64,000 bases of DNA from Paraburkholderia sp. BL10I2N1 (GTDB taxonomy: Bacteria > Pseudomonadota > Gammaproteobacteria > Burkholderiales > Burkholderiaceae): contig NZ_SNWA01000001.1 of NCBI RefSeq assembly GCF_004361815.1, forward strand, positions 496,001 to 560,000, written 5' to 3'. Both the position numbers and the translations under genes were made by a program. The notes under the pieces were generated by a model that was not told where the DNA came from, searched no databases, and saw nothing but the letters and a program-made list of their open reading frames with translations. This document shows, piece after piece, positions 36,990 to 46,814 of this stretch (position 1 is the first letter of the stretch; each line of letters starts with the position of its first letter).

Positions 36990-38729
36990 CTATTTCTTCA
37001 TGGCCGCGCTTTGCGGGTTCAGATTCGTCAGGCGGCCGCTCTCGGTGCCGGCTGCTTCGTCGATGACGACATTGATGAGGGTCGGCTTGCCTGAGGCGAT
37101 CGCTTCGAGCAGGGCCTTCGTCAACTCTTCCGGCGTCGTGGCGTGATGGCCGATGCCGCCGAAAGCCTCGATCATCCTGTCGTAGCGCGCACCCTTGACG
37201 AACACGGTCGGCGCAACGTCCTTGCCGCCGGTCGGGTTCACATCGGTACCGCGATAGACGCCGTTGTTGTTGAACACGATCGTGCACACCGGCAGGTCGT
37301 AGCGGCAGATCGTCTCCAGTTCCATGCCGCTGAAACCGAACGCGCTATCGCCTTCGATCGCCACCACCTGCTTGCCGCTCGTGACCGCCGCGCCAATCGC
37401 GAAGCCCATCCCGATGCCCATGATTCCCCACGTGCCGGAATCGAAACGCTTGCGCGGTTCGTACATGTCGATGATGCTGCGGGCGTAATCCAGCGTGTTG
37501 GCGCCTTCGTTGACCACGTTGATGTCCGGCCGCGTTTTCAGGACGTCGCGGATCGCGCGCAGTGCGCTGTGGAAATTCATCGGCGACGGGTTCTTGTCGA
37601 GCGTCGCCGCCATCTTCGCGAGGTTCTTGTCCTTGCGCTCCGCGATTGCGCCGGTCCATTCGGCCGACGGCTTGCCAAAGCTCGAATCGATGCCCGCTAC
37701 CAGCGCGGACACGCAGGAACCGATATCACCGATGACCGGCGCCGCGATCGCGACATTGCTGTCGATTTCGGTGGGCGCGATGTCGATCTGGACGAACTGC
37801 TTCGGCGCGCCCCAGGTCTTGCCCTTGCCATGCGAGAGCAGCCAGTTGAGCCGGGCGCCGATCAGCACCACGACATCGGCCTCCGCCAGCACGAATGAGC
37901 GCGCCGCCGAAGCCGATTGCGCGTGGGTATCCGGCAACAAGCCCTTGGCCATCGACATCGGCAGATAGGGGATGCCGGTCTTTTCGACGAACGCGCAGAT
38001 TTCCGCATCGGCCTGAGCGTAGGCCGCGCCCTTGCCGAGCAGGATCAGCGGACGCTTTGCACCTTTCAGGAGGTCGAGCGCACGCTTGACCGAATCCGGT
38101 GCCGGAATCTGGCGCGGCGCTGCGTCGACGACACGCACCAGCGAGTTCTGCCCTTTCGCCGCGTCCATCGTCTGAGCCAGCAGTTTCGCGGGGAGGTCCA
38201 GATAGACGCCGCCGGGACGGCCGGACACGGCCGCACGGATCGCGCGCGCCACGCCGATGCCGATGTCTTCCGCGTGCAGCACACGGTAAGCCGCTTTCGC
38301 GTAAGGCTTCGCCGCGTTCAGCTGATCCATTTCCTCGTAGTCGCCCTGCTGCAAATCGACGATCTCACGTTCGCTCGATCCGCTGATCAGGATCATCGGG
38401 AAACAGTTGGTCGTGGCGTTGGCCAGCGCCGTCAGGCCGTTGAGGAAGCCCGGTGCCGAGACCGTCAGGCAGATGCCTGGCTTCTTCGTCATATAGCCGG
38501 CGATCGCGGCTGCGTTGCCCGCATGCTGTTCGTGCCTGAAACCGATGAAGCGCATGCCCTCGGCCTGCGCGAGCCGGGCAAGATCGGTAATCGGGATGCC
38601 CACCAGTCCAAAAATCGTATTGATGTCGTTCAGCTTCAGGGCATCGATGACGAGATGAAACCCGTCAGTCGTTTCCGGCGTGTCCTGTGCGGCGGTGGCT
38701 TGCGGCATCGTCTCAATTACATCTGCCAT
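36990..38729 (-). CDS. oxc: Oxalyl-CoA decarboxylase
   Basis: A 579-residue ThDP enzyme. The N-terminal [31 protein letters not shown] segment includes the catalytic Glu in RHEQ. The ThDP motif appears as [30 protein letters not shown]. It decarboxylates oxalyl-CoA to formyl-CoA. ATG 38729 follows GGAGGAG; an open frame continues 19 codons further. It is the first gene of oxc-frc, with AT-rich repeats immediately upstream that may bind a GntR regulator. Confidence 0.96.
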   Translation of the reverse strand: MADVIETMPQATAAQDTPETTDGFHLVIDALKLNDINTIFGLVGIPITDLARLAQAEGMRFIGFRHEQHAGNAAAIAGYMTKKPGICLTVSAPGFLNGLTALANATTNCFPMILISGSSEREIVDLQQGDYEEMDQLNAAKPYAKAAYRVLHAEDIGIGVARAIRAAVSGRPGGVYLDLPAKLLAQTMDAAKGQNSLVRVVDAAPRQIPAPDSVKRALDLLKGAKRPLILLGKGAAYAQADAEICAFVEKTGIPYLPMSMAKGLLPDTHAQSASAARSFVLAEADVVVLIGARLNWLLSHGKGKTWGAPKQFVQIDIAPTEIDSNVAIAAPVIGDIGSCVSALVAGIDSSFGKPSAEWTGAIAERKDKNLAKMAATLDKNPSPMNFHSALRAIRDVLKTRPDINVVNEGANTLDYARSIIDMYEPRKRFDSGTWGIMGIGMGFAIGAAVTSGKQVVAIEGDSAFGFSGMELETICRYDLPVCTIVFNNNGVYRGTDVNPTGGKDVAPTVFVKGARYDRMIEAFGGIGHHATTPEELTKALLEAIASGKPTLINVVIDEAAGTESGRLTNLNPQSAAMKK

Positions 38730-39055
38730 GACATCTCCTCCTCTTCGGGGCGTTGTGCGTTTCTCGTGATATACAATATTCCACACACAATATTAGTTCA
38801 AGTGCATTTTTCAGGAAGCGGTGCGATGCTGCACTGCGGCACGCCCACGACACGCCGGATTTCAGCCGCGGATCCCTGTTTGCGCTGTGCGACGCAACAA
38901 TCCTGAATGAGGGAAAGTCCTGGGACTTGTGGCGCGTGACGCCTCGCCGGGCACGTCCAGCGCAGAGATCCGGGCAGTGGTTCGCCTCGCATCCGTGTGA
39001 CGCGAATAGAAAGCCGGACATCTGCCCGACCGGACGCTGGAGTGCCGCTCTGGCG
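38730..39055. promoter_or_regulatory. oxc promoter region with repeated ACAATATT
   Basis: No gene is seen in these 326 bases. At 38773-38780 and 38787-38794 the octamer ACAATATT occurs twice, 14 bases apart, in an AT-rich patch unlike its surroundings. It lies 45-65 bases upstream of the oxc start and is a plausible binding site for one of the adjacent GntR regulators. Confidence 0.55.
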
Positions 39056-39775
39056 TCAGTCGAGGAAGTCGCAGTGGGCTTCGACGTACAGCGCGAGTTC
39101 GACCGAATGCTGGCGTACGAGTGTTTCGACCAGTTCGGTGTCGCGCCGCTCGAGTGCTTCGATAATGCGCATGTGGTCGACGATCGAGCGCGAGGCACGA
39201 TCGCTTTGCGCAATCGTCATCCGGCGGATCGCGCGCACATGCATGAAGATGTTCTTGATCGTATCCAGGATGATCTGCGAGCCCGACAGCTCGACGAGTG
39301 CCTGATGGAACGCGATGTTGGCGTCCGAGTATTCTTCGATGTGTTCGTTCGGCGCCGCCTCGCCGAAGTCGTCGAACATGCATCGCAACGCTGCAATGTC
39401 CTCACTCGATGCACGGAGCGTCGCAAGACGCGCAGCGACGCTTTCGAGCGCCGCCCACATGTAGATCATCTCGACGATCTCTTTCTTCGTCTTGCGCAGG
39501 ATGTACACGCCACGCCGCGGGACAGTCCGCAGAAAGCCCTCCTGCTCGAGCAGCGTCATCGCTTCGCGCACTGGCGTGCGGCTCACGCCGAGCGCCTCGG
39601 TGAGTTCCTTTTCGTCGAGACGCACTTCCTCGCGCGAACGGTAGATGTCCGTTTCGGCGATGGCCTGCTTTAACTTTGCGTAAGCCTGGTCGCGCAATGA
39701 TATCGAAGCATTGATCGGCGCCAGCGCCAGGGTGAGCGGCTCCGGACGGGTATTCGCTTGTGCGTCAGTTGGCAT
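39056..39775 (-). CDS. GntR/FadR-family regulator, copy 1
   Basis: A 239-residue FCD-type GntR regulator. The wHTH spans about residues 25-95 (RLDEKELTEALGVSRTPVREAMTLLEQEGFL) and the helical ligand-binding FCD domain covers 105-235, with metal-site residues in FHQALVELSGS and later His positions. It is about three-quarters identical by eye to the protein at 40602-41321. The position beside oxc-frc suggests it controls oxalate genes. A TTGATTATGT...ACATATCAA dyad lies about 110 bases upstream of its start. Confidence 0.93.
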   Translation of the reverse strand: MPTDAQANTRPEPLTLALAPINASISLRDQAYAKLKQAIAETDIYRSREEVRLDEKELTEALGVSRTPVREAMTLLEQEGFLRTVPRRGVYILRKTKKEIVEMIYMWAALESVAARLATLRASSEDIAALRCMFDDFGEAAPNEHIEEYSDANIAFHQALVELSGSQIILDTIKNIFMHVRAIRRMTIAQSDRASRSIVDHMRIIEALERRDTELVETLVRQHSVELALYVEAHCDFLD

Positions 39776-39883
39776 GATCACATCGTCTCCCCACTTGTCA
39801 TCGTCGGACGGCAGACCGTCTCATTCCGCCGCATTCGATACATCGCGGCGGGTGGATGGCTGCACCTCAGCACCTTTTGGATA

Positions 39884-39910
39884 TTGATTATGTTGTATAT
39901 CACATATCAA
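39884..39910. promoter_or_regulatory. Operator-like dyad in the gntR copy 1 upstream region
   Basis: An imperfect palindrome, TTGATTATGT at the left and ACATATCAA at the right, surrounds TGTATATC in AT-rich DNA. Similar TTG/TATA/CAA sequence recurs before gntR copy 2. It could serve gntR1 and the divergent small gene at 40066. Confidence 0.45.
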
Positions 39911-40065
39911 CCGATCTACAAATCTGTTGTGCTTCCTAGCAGCGTTGCTGGAGATCGCGACCCCGTTCATAAGTTAATGTTTATGATTTTTGAAATAATC
40001 TTTAACTATCATCTATCGTTTAGCCGGCCTACTCTGCCCATACGGTCATCGCAACGGAGAAGGAC

Positions 40066-40455
40066 ATGGACAACGCACACATCGATGGACAACTTGCGGC
40101 TTACGAACGCGCGATCGATGCGCAGATCTGCGCCTACAACACCGCATTCGCTGAACTGGGTTTACGGTTTCGCTGGGACGCTCAAACGTTGAACACCCTC
40201 GCGTCGATCGAAGGCGAGAAGGCGCGGATCAGCGCGTACATCGAATCGCATCAGCCGCATCTGCTCAACGCCTATAGCGCCGGGTTCCTGAGCGAAGCGA
40301 TCCTGGCGATAAAGACTGCGCATATCCCCGACGTGCTGCCGACGCGCCCCGGCGCAGCCGCCGAAGCGCCCGCTACGCCGCGCGTCTACCGAAAATTCGC
40401 ACGCACCTCGTATCCGACCGACGAGCCTGGTCTGCCAGCACTCGCGGGCGCATGA
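40066..40455 (+). CDS. Hypothetical 129-residue protein between the GntR genes
   Basis: A soluble protein starting MDNAHIDGQLAAYERAIDAQ behind GGAGAAGGAC. The first 85 residues look helical and structured (QTLNTLASIEGEKARISAYIESHQPHLL); the last 45 are Pro/Ala-rich. No known motif was recognised. It is divergent from gntR copy 1 and convergent with copy 2. Its place between two oxalate-type regulators may mean a role in the same pathway, but that is inference. Confidence 0.7.
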   Translation: MDNAHIDGQLAAYERAIDAQICAYNTAFAELGLRFRWDAQTLNTLASIEGEKARISAYIESHQPHLLNAYSAGFLSEAILAIKTAHIPDVLPTRPGAAAEAPATPRVYRKFARTSYPTDEPGLPALAGA

Positions 40456-40601
40456 GCTGAGCGATGCGGGTGGTACTTGCGGATTGTCGTGGAGGAAGGA
40501 TCCGGCTGACATCCGGCAGCGGCATACACGCTGCCGGGTGGGTCCGCACGCGGCGCCCAAGTTGACGACCGGCGCAGACCTTCATCACGAGCGGGCGTCG
40601 G

Positions 40602-41321
40602 TCAGTCCAGAAAGTCGCAATTCGCGTCGATGAATTCGGCGAGATTCAACGAGTGCTCGCGTACCAGCCGCTCGGCAAGCTCGGTATCGCGTTTTTCGAG
40701 CGCTTCGAGAATACGCAGATGGTCGACGATCGACCGCGACGCGCGATCGCTCTGCGAAATCGTCAGACGCCGGATTGCCCTTACGTGGATGAAGATGTTC
40801 TTGATCGTATCGAGAATGATCTGCGATTTCGACAACTCGACAATCGCCTGGTGGAATGCAATGTTGGCATTCGAATACTCGGCGATGTGCTCAGCGGGCG
40901 TGGCTTCGCGAAAATCGTCGAACATGTGCCGCAAGCGCGCGATTTCCCCGTCCGTTGCGTTCTGGGTGGCAAGGCGTGCGGCCATGCTTTCGAGCGCGGC
41001 CCACATCTGGACCATCTCGACGATTTCGCGCTTGCTCTTGCGCACGATGTAGATGCCGCGACGCGGCACGGTGCGCAGAAAGCCTTCCTGTTCCAGCAGC
41101 GTCATCGCCTCTCGAACCGGCGTGCGGCTCACACCGAGCGACTCGCTCAGCGCACGGTCGTCGAGGCGAATCTCTTCACGCGTCTGATAGATGTCCGCAT
41201 CGGCGATGGCCTGGCGCAGCATCGCGTAAGCGCGGTCGCGCAGGCTCGCTCCGGCGTTGATCGGTTGGAGTGACAAGGCCAACGGCGAAGCCGCGATCCC
41301 CGCTTGAAGTTCTGACGACAT
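40602..41321 (-). CDS. GntR/FadR-family regulator, copy 2
   Basis: A 239-residue FCD-type GntR regulator, closely similar to the protein at 39056-39775 along its whole length, including both the wHTH (LDDRALSESLGVSRTPVREAMTLLEQ) and the FCD domain. Differences cluster in the first 20 residues and the ligand domain, which would allow different effectors with overlapping operators. It appears to be an old tandem duplicate with the small gene between the copies. Confidence 0.93.
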   Translation of the reverse strand: MSSELQAGIAASPLALSLQPINAGASLRDRAYAMLRQAIADADIYQTREEIRLDDRALSESLGVSRTPVREAMTLLEQEGFLRTVPRRGIYIVRKSKREIVEMVQMWAALESMAARLATQNATDGEIARLRHMFDDFREATPAEHIAEYSNANIAFHQAIVELSKSQIILDTIKNIFIHVRAIRRLTISQSDRASRSIVDHLRILEALEKRDTELAERLVREHSLNLAEFIDANCDFLD

Positions 41322-41924
41322 GCACCGTCCTTATCTATACCGACGTCGTGTTGGCACTGCCGGATTGCCTGCGCACTCGCGCCCGGCGAACCGGGCTCAT
41401 GTTGTGTATTTAGTATATCAATGCGGCCATACCTCGCGAAGCCGTCGACCTCGATGAGCCTCGGGTGCGCCATGGTTGAGCGTTGCGTCAGATGCCACCA
41501 TTCCTGAAAAGTCCGCCCTTGAATTCAAGACGTTTTTTCGGGAAGAGTGGCTCCGGCCGATCAGCGCGTACCACAGAAAGTGAAATTTCCCGCTGGCTCT
41601 GCCTCGTTAAATGAAAGAAACGGACGCACGTGAGCGAAGTCCGCATGTCCTGGTTGTCGCAGATGGATTCGCTGTCAGACGGCGCGTGTGACTCCATGTC
41701 GTTGGTCAACGACAGGCAAGAACCGGCCAATTTCGGACGGTCGAGGCATGCGCCACGATCGTCGACGATCGCTCTTGATTTCAGGTGGCGATAGCTAGTT
41801 GAAAGGTCGGCGGCGGGCGAGAACGAAGACTCATATAATCGGCCCGGAGCGAATTGCAGCTTGCTGCTATAGCATTCGATTTGAACTACAAGTCCAACGC
41901 TGGCATTCCCGAGAGGCTATATTT
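41322..41924. other. Intergenic region before the extra lpxA
   Basis: About 600 bases. An AT-rich TTGTGTAT-TTA-GTATATCAA sequence at 41402-41421 lies 80 bases upstream of gntR copy 2 and may be its operator. Composition drops in GC toward 41880. An 80-codon minus-strand frame at 41488-41730 has no recognisable feature, so I do not call it. Confidence 0.45.
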
Positions 41925-42713
41925 GTGATCGATAAAACGGCTGTCATCCATCCGACCGCAGTTATTGAAGAGGGCGCTCGCATCGGCGCTCGCGTCCGCA
42001 TTGGTCCCTATTGCTGCATTGGCGGTGACGTCGAAATTGGCGAGGGCACCATACTCAAGTCTCACGTCGTGGTAAGCGGGCACACCCGCATTGGCCGAGA
42101 CAACATAGTCTATCCATTCGCCACGATCGGAGAAGACAACCAAGACCTGAAGTACGCCGGGGAGCCGACTCTTATAGAAGTAGGCGATCGCAACAGAATC
42201 CGGGAGAGTGTCACGATCCATCGGGGCACGGTCCAAGGCGGCGGTATCACCAAGGTTGGGAACGACAACCTTCTGATGGTCAACGCTCACGTTGCCCACG
42301 ATTGCACGATTAGCGACCATTGCATTCTGGCAAACAATGCAACGCTAGGCGGTCACGTCATCGTGGACGATCACGTGATCATCGGCGGTATGTGCGCGGT
42401 TCATCAATTCTGCGTCATTGGGGCGCACGTTATGGTGGGAGGTTGTTCTGGCGTCGCGCAAGATGTGCCGCCGTTTGTCATTGCGCAAGGCAATCACGCT
42501 TCACCGATCGGGGTGAACACCACGGGGCTACAACGCCGAGGTTTCAGCAAGGAAGCAATACAAGCAATTCGAAATGCTTACAAGCTGCTTTACCGAAGCG
42601 GAAAGACTCTTGACGAAGTGAAGCCTGAGATCGCGGAGATTGCAACGGCTCACGCAGAGGTTAAGCCTTTTTACGAATTTCTTGGTCGCTCGACTCGCGG
42701 CTTAATTCGGTAA
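41925..42713 (+). CDS. lpxA: LpxA-type UDP-GlcNAc acyltransferase, extra copy
   Basis: A 262-residue left-handed beta-helix acyltransferase built of hexapeptide repeats ([23 protein letters not shown]). The catalytic His is H125 in VNAHVAHD, the same number as in E. coli LpxA, and the C-terminal helical domain is present. GTG 41925 follows GAGAGG. In this group the housekeeping lpxA lies in lpxD-fabZ-lpxA-lpxB; here it stands alone beside a methyltransferase and an acyltransferase fragment, so it is probably a second copy. A related sugar-nucleotide acyltransferase is an alternative. Confidence 0.9.
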   Translation: MIDKTAVIHPTAVIEEGARIGARVRIGPYCCIGGDVEIGEGTILKSHVVVSGHTRIGRDNIVYPFATIGEDNQDLKYAGEPTLIEVGDRNRIRESVTIHRGTVQGGGITKVGNDNLLMVNAHVAHDCTISDHCILANNATLGGHVIVDDHVIIGGMCAVHQFCVIGAHVMVGGCSGVAQDVPPFVIAQGNHASPIGVNTTGLQRRGFSKEAIQAIRNAYKLLYRSGKTLDEVKPEIAEIATAHAEVKPFYEFLGRSTRGLIR

Positions 42714-42867
42714 GGAACGGGCCGCCTTACGCTGTTCGCATCGGGCGGCACGCGGGCCAGGAAAAGACATTCGACATCGTGGTCTAGTTCGTTGACAATT
42801 CCCGTCGAATAGGACAATCCAATGTCCAAGCGTATAACCAAGAATTGAATAATCGGGTAACGCAAGA

Positions 42868-43695
42868 ATGGCATCCCAAGCAGAAATCTATCTGAAAGAT
42901 TTTCACCAGCGTCGGGCGAGAGCAACGCGCAGGGCCTATGGCAATCATCCTGCGCGATCTACGCAGGCAAAATACCCATCCTCCTATCATGCGCTGGCGG
43001 AACGGGTGCCGAATGATGAGATGGCGCGCACTGTGCTCGATCTGGCATGCGGTGATGGGCCGCTGCTGCAAATTCTGAACGACAGAGGGCACGCAGGCAC
43101 GAAGTTGATCGGCATCGATATTAGCGATGGCGAGTTGAGTGCGGCCCGGGCAGTATTGCCGCAGGATGTACGGTTGATAAATGAGCGCGCACAAAAGCTG
43201 TCCCTCGATACCGGTTCGGTGGACTACGTGCTGTCGCACATGGCTCTGATGTTAATGGACGACATCGAGGAAGTAATCCGTGAAGTTCGCAGGGTATTGC
43301 GTAAAGGCGGCAGTTTTTCCGCTGTCGTCGGGCGGGCCTTTCTGACCGGCAAAGTCGGTGAAGTCTTTTTAGACATATTCCGACCGATTGCGAAGACGAA
43401 CCTGGCACACTTGCCACTCGGTGATGCGCGCGCACGCAGCGAAGCCGAATGGAATGAACTACTCAAGCATGGTTTCGCTAATGTCGTGTTTGAAGACATC
43501 GAAATTGACTGGACGCCTACGCCGGCGCAGTTATGGTTGGACATGCTGGACACTTACGATACCGACAGGATGTCCGAAACAGCGCGCGCGCACTTCAAGA
43601 GCGAACTATTGTCAGCGTTTGCGCCTATGCAACGCGAAGACGGCACGTTAAAGACGGGATGGGGGCTGCGTCTTATTCAGGCCAGCGCTGTCTAG
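42868..43695 (+). CDS. Class I SAM-dependent methyltransferase
   Basis: A 275-residue methyltransferase. Motif I is VLDLACGDGPLL at about residues 56-67, and the acidic end of strand 2 is IGIDISDGEL. Motif IV-like VDYVLSHMALMLMDDIEEVI and the LRKGGSFSAVV post-motif are present. The substrate is not readable. It follows the extra lpxA by about 150 bases and ends next to an acyltransferase fragment, so a role in modifying a surface glycan or lipid is possible. Lower GC than the flanking regions fits recent transfer. Confidence 0.88.
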   Translation: MASQAEIYLKDFHQRRARATRRAYGNHPARSTQAKYPSSYHALAERVPNDEMARTVLDLACGDGPLLQILNDRGHAGTKLIGIDISDGELSAARAVLPQDVRLINERAQKLSLDTGSVDYVLSHMALMLMDDIEEVIREVRRVLRKGGSFSAVVGRAFLTGKVGEVFLDIFRPIAKTNLAHLPLGDARARSEAEWNELLKHGFANVVFEDIEIDWTPTPAQLWLDMLDTYDTDRMSETARAHFKSELLSAFAPMQREDGTLKTGWGLRLIQASAV

Positions 43696-44241
43696 GGAAG
43701 AGGCGAAAAAACGTGCATTATTTTTGGTAGTCTCGGGCTATGCGCCCTCAGCTTGTACGTGGATTACTTCGTCAAGCCGAATCTGGGTGTCCATGGTCTG
43801 GCCATCACGGATGCTCTGAACGTGGCGCCCTACTTTCTGCTCGGTGCCGCGTGGCGAATCGCAGCGCCACACACAGTCTTCAACGCTCAAATCGCTCTGC
43901 TCGTGTTGTTTTTACTTCCGCTCATACCCGAAGGCAGCCGGCAATCCGAAATAGGGCTCTACATCGCATTGCCTTACGCGATCTTATCGTTTTCGCTTGC
44001 CCAGCCCGCGCTATTAAGCTTGGCGGGACGGTTCGGCGACTTTTCGTACGGAGTTTACATATATGGTTTTCCGATCCAGCAGACCGTGTCCTTTTACTCT
44101 CATACTCATGGCCAGCCATTCTTAAATTTTGGTCTGTCGGTCGTGCCGACGCTCTTACTCTCCGCCCTATCCTGGCACCTTGTCGAAAAGCCGCTCCTCT
44201 CACTTAAGCCACGCCGCGGCGGGTATGCCGGTGCAACGTGA
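43696..44241 (+). pseudogene. C-terminal fragment of an acyltransferase-3 (OafA-like) protein
   Basis: The frame opens after a TAG at 43693 without a credible start and encodes about 180 residues with four or five membrane spans. The sequence FGDFSYGVYIYGFPIQQ and a final WHLVEKPLLSLK are the signature end of membrane O-acyltransferases. The N-terminal half with the catalytic His-Arg region is missing. It abuts the methyltransferase gene at one side and an IS3 remnant at the other, so this is a decayed glycan-modification segment. Confidence 0.8.
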
Positions 44242-44274
44242 CCGCCGCTTCCGGACGAACGCAGCGATTCGCGG

Positions 44275-44494
44275 GCCTTTCAGGGCGCGCGGTGGCGAAT
44301 CAGTTCAGCTTTGTAAAGGCATTGATTGTCTCGGCCAGGGTGTTGTCGTAACGGTCGCCCTTGCTGCCCACCGAAGGCTCGATGCCGGCTTCGGCCAAGC
44401 GCTCGCTGTAGTGGATGGAGACGTGTTGGTCGTATTCGACCGGTCGTCGCAACACCGTTTGACTTGCGTCAATAAGCCAAGCGAGGCGGCACAT
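44275..44494 (-). pseudogene. IS3-family transposase OrfB remnant
   Basis: Translation of the minus strand gives YSERLAEAGIEPSVGSKGDR followed by YDNTLAETIN, the region around the last catalytic Glu of IS3-family OrfB. A single base missing near 44318 shifts the expected NGLYKAELI ending out of frame. Only about 60 codons remain. The fragment overlaps the last bases of tadG, so the element probably entered next to, and trimmed the end of, the Tad operon. Confidence 0.78.
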
Positions 44495-45533
44495 ACCCGC
44501 CGTAGTTCGGACCTATGCCTGAAGACTGCGGTATGTCATAGCCGGTCAGAAAATGGCCCTGGATGTACTTGTCGCGGCCGCCGACGGAACTGTCGACGTA
44601 AAACGCCGCAAACGCAACAATAGGCTCAAAGCTCTTGGTGACGATGTTGCTCACAATGGGAACGTAGATGACTGTGTGGGTCGGAACGGAGCTGTAGAGT
44701 GTGGCCTTTGCGCCCGGTTGAATGTAGATGTTGTCACCAATGCTGAGCGACGTAGGATTGCCGTTTGCGATCAGTCCGCGGATCGTGGGGACATCGTTCG
44801 CGACGCTGGTAAACGAGGTCCATTGACCCGCGTCGCAGGTACCGCCGTATTTGTAGTCACTGCCGATCTGAAATTGGTATGCCGCCCCGGTCGAAGGATC
44901 GATTTTCGGCTGACTAGTGCTCGAATCCCAATATGTGTCATACAGGCACTGACCCAGTGCGACCGGAAAGAGTCCGCCGGCGACGGTGCCCGGCGGGGCG
45001 GCGACCGCGACCGCCGTGGCAGTTCCGGCCACGCTGGGCAGTCCCAGCAGCGCGCCGAAGGCCAGGCTGACCAATCCGCCGTTCTGGTTTGCGCTGCGGC
45101 TCACTTTGACTTGCACCGCGGGAGCGTCGTCTGTGCCGGGTGTAATCGTCGTTGCCTGCAGGGTCGACGGCGAGCCTGCCAGATTCCAGTAGCCCGTTGT
45201 CACGGTTCCGCTCGACAACTGTACGTTGTTGGATGAATTGAGCGCAATCGCGGCGGTCGTTGCGGACGCTGCCCCGGCCCAGTCGGGCGTGCCGGCGCCA
45301 TTGGTGACGAACTGCGAGGCGCCGGCAAGCGCTGCAGCGTCTGCGGCGTTCTGCAACTCGTTGCGCACCACGCTGACGCGCGCCAGGTTGATCGCAAACG
45401 CGCCGAACATCAACAAGGGGACCAGGAACGCTACGAAGAACAGGACAACCGATCCTTGCTGCCGTCGCGACGGCGATGCGCGACGTTGCATGTGCGTGCG
45501 GGAGGTTCGCGCGGGCATGATCTTGTCACTCAT
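44469..45533 (-). CDS. tadG: TadG-like pilus assembly protein
   Basis: A 354-residue protein. It starts with a basic stretch and one N-terminal membrane helix (VVLFFVAFLVPLLMFGAFAI) of the TadE/TadG pseudopilin type, followed by ARVSVVRNELQNAADAAALA, the conserved post-helix segment. The rest is a Ser/Thr/Gly-rich periplasmic domain. It overlaps tadE by eight bases and is the last gene of the Tad operon. Its final residues run into the IS3 remnant, so the natural C-terminus may be slightly altered. Confidence 0.9.
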   Translation of the reverse strand: MSDKIMPARTSRTHMQRRASPSRRQQGSVVLFFVAFLVPLLMFGAFAINLARVSVVRNELQNAADAAALAGASQFVTNGAGTPDWAGAASATTAAIALNSSNNVQLSSGTVTTGYWNLAGSPSTLQATTITPGTDDAPAVQVKVSRSANQNGGLVSLAFGALLGLPSVAGTATAVAVAAPPGTVAGGLFPVALGQCLYDTYWDSSTSQPKIDPSTGAAYQFQIGSDYKYGGTCDAGQWTSFTSVANDVPTIRGLIANGNPTSLSIGDNIYIQPGAKATLYSSVPTHTVIYVPIVSNIVTKSFEPIVAFAAFYVDSSVGGRDKYIQGHFLTGYDIPQSSGIGPNYGGYVPPRLAY

Positions 45534-45951
45534 AGTTCATCTTGGTGACCGCGCTGATCGTAACCGGGCCCGTGATTGCGCTGAATATCGAACCGAGCAC
45601 GAACCCTTTATATGTGTACGTGACCGTTACCGTCAAAGGCGAGCCCGATACCGGAGTACCCGATGCGACAGCGGTCGCGGACGTCGCCGTCCCGCCTGTC
45701 ACCAGGTTGTTTTGCGTGTAGTTCAGTGCGACATTCTGGATCTGTGTGCTAGTCAACGGCGTGACCCGTAGCACGACTCCCGCGCGCGCCGCCTCACGGC
45801 TCGCATTCGTGATCACGGCCTTGTCGGTCAGGATCATGCTCACATCGATGATGCCGAATAGCACCATCAATAGGAAAGGAAGCATGAGCGCGAACTCGAG
45901 CGCGGCGACACCTCGTTCATCACGGAGCGATGGAGGGCCAAGCGCTTTCAT
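45526..45951 (-). CDS. tadE: TadE-like pseudopilin
   Basis: A 141-residue protein with the prepilin-type motif RGVAALEFALMLPFLLMVLFGIIDV, where a Glu follows the processing region, then NASREAARAGVV. TadE proteins are minor pilins processed by the Tad prepilin peptidase (TadV/CpaA). The start overlaps the tadD stop by four bases and the stop overlaps the tadG start by eight. Confidence 0.92.
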   Translation of the reverse strand: MKALGPPSLRDERGVAALEFALMLPFLLMVLFGIIDVSMILTDKAVITNASREAARAGVVLRVTPLTSTQIQNVALNYTQNNLVTGGTATSATAVASGTPVSGSPLTVTVTYTYKGFVLGSIFSAITGPVTISAVTKMNYE

Positions 45952-46814
45952 TTCGCCGTCTCCGCGTCACGCAGCATCTTGTCTGTGGGCAGCGCGCCCA
46001 GACGAGTGGCGGCTAGCGCTCCGGTCGGGGTGCCGAGTCTTGTGCGAAGGGTCTCGTAAAAGCGCAGGTTATCTTCGACCGATCCCGGGGGCAGTTCGGC
46101 CTGCAAAATCTGCTTGGCCGCGTTCGTGTTGCCGAGCAGCGCATACGCGAGCGCGAGGTTCTGGCGCGCTTGCGGCGGTGCGTTTGCGAGTCCCGCGATC
46201 TCGAGTAATACGTTCGCGGCTTCCCGTGGCTTGTTGGCGAGAATCAGCGACAGGCCGAGGTCCGTCGTCAGGCCCTGCGCCTCGGGATGCAGGCGCAACG
46301 CGGTGCGATACACCGCTTGCGCTTCATCGTGGCGGCCTTGCAGATCGAGCACCGTACCAAGACCCTCGGCCGTGACTGGATTGTCTGGAAGCAGGACCGC
46401 GAGCGAACGGTAAAGCGCTGCCGCATCGTCAAGTCGACGCTGCCGCAGTGCGACCCGGGCGAGACCGAGCTTCGGCCTTGGATTCGACGGTGCTGCGCCC
46501 GCCGTACGCGCATAGAGCACGCGCGCGCGTTCGAGGTCGCCGGCCTGGTACATCGTGTCGGCCAAGCCCAGCTGCGCTTCGATCGAGTTCGGGTCGGCCT
46601 GCAAGGCTTTGTCATACAAGGTCAACGCGAGCTCGGTATTGCCCGACGACAGCGCGCTGTCGGCAATGTGCAGATCGCTTGTGGGGCCGACGTTGCCCTG
46701 CGTCGACACAGGCCGTGTATGGACGCTGCCTTCGCCTGCACATCCTGCGAGAACGAAGGCTGTGACAGCCGATGTCACAGCGAGCGAGCGGCAAGACGAG
46801 ATCACGTTTTTCAT
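45948..46814 (-). CDS. tadD: TadD-like TPR lipoprotein
   Basis: A 288-residue protein with a lipoprotein signal (VTAFVLAGC) and several tetratricopeptide repeats from about residue 50 (LALTLYDKALQADPNSIEAQLGLADTMY type). TadD is thought to assist secretin assembly at the outer membrane. It overlaps tadC upstream by four bases and tadE downstream by four. Confidence 0.92.
   Translation of the reverse strand: MKNVISSCRSLAVTSAVTAFVLAGCAGEGSVHTRPVSTQGNVGPTSDLHIADSALSSGNTELALTLYDKALQADPNSIEAQLGLADTMYQAGDLERARVLYARTAGAAPSNPRPKLGLARVALRQRRLDDAAALYRSLAVLLPDNPVTAEGLGTVLDLQGRHDEAQAVYRTALRLHPEAQGLTTDLGLSLILANKPREAANVLLEIAGLANAPPQARQNLALAYALLGNTNAAKQILQAELPPGSVEDNLRFYETLRTRLGTPTGALAATRLGALPTDKMLRDAETAK

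Noticed and set aside
41488..41730. 80-codon minus-strand frame before lpxA
   Set aside because: No start context, no known motif, and no neighbouring gene suggesting a role.
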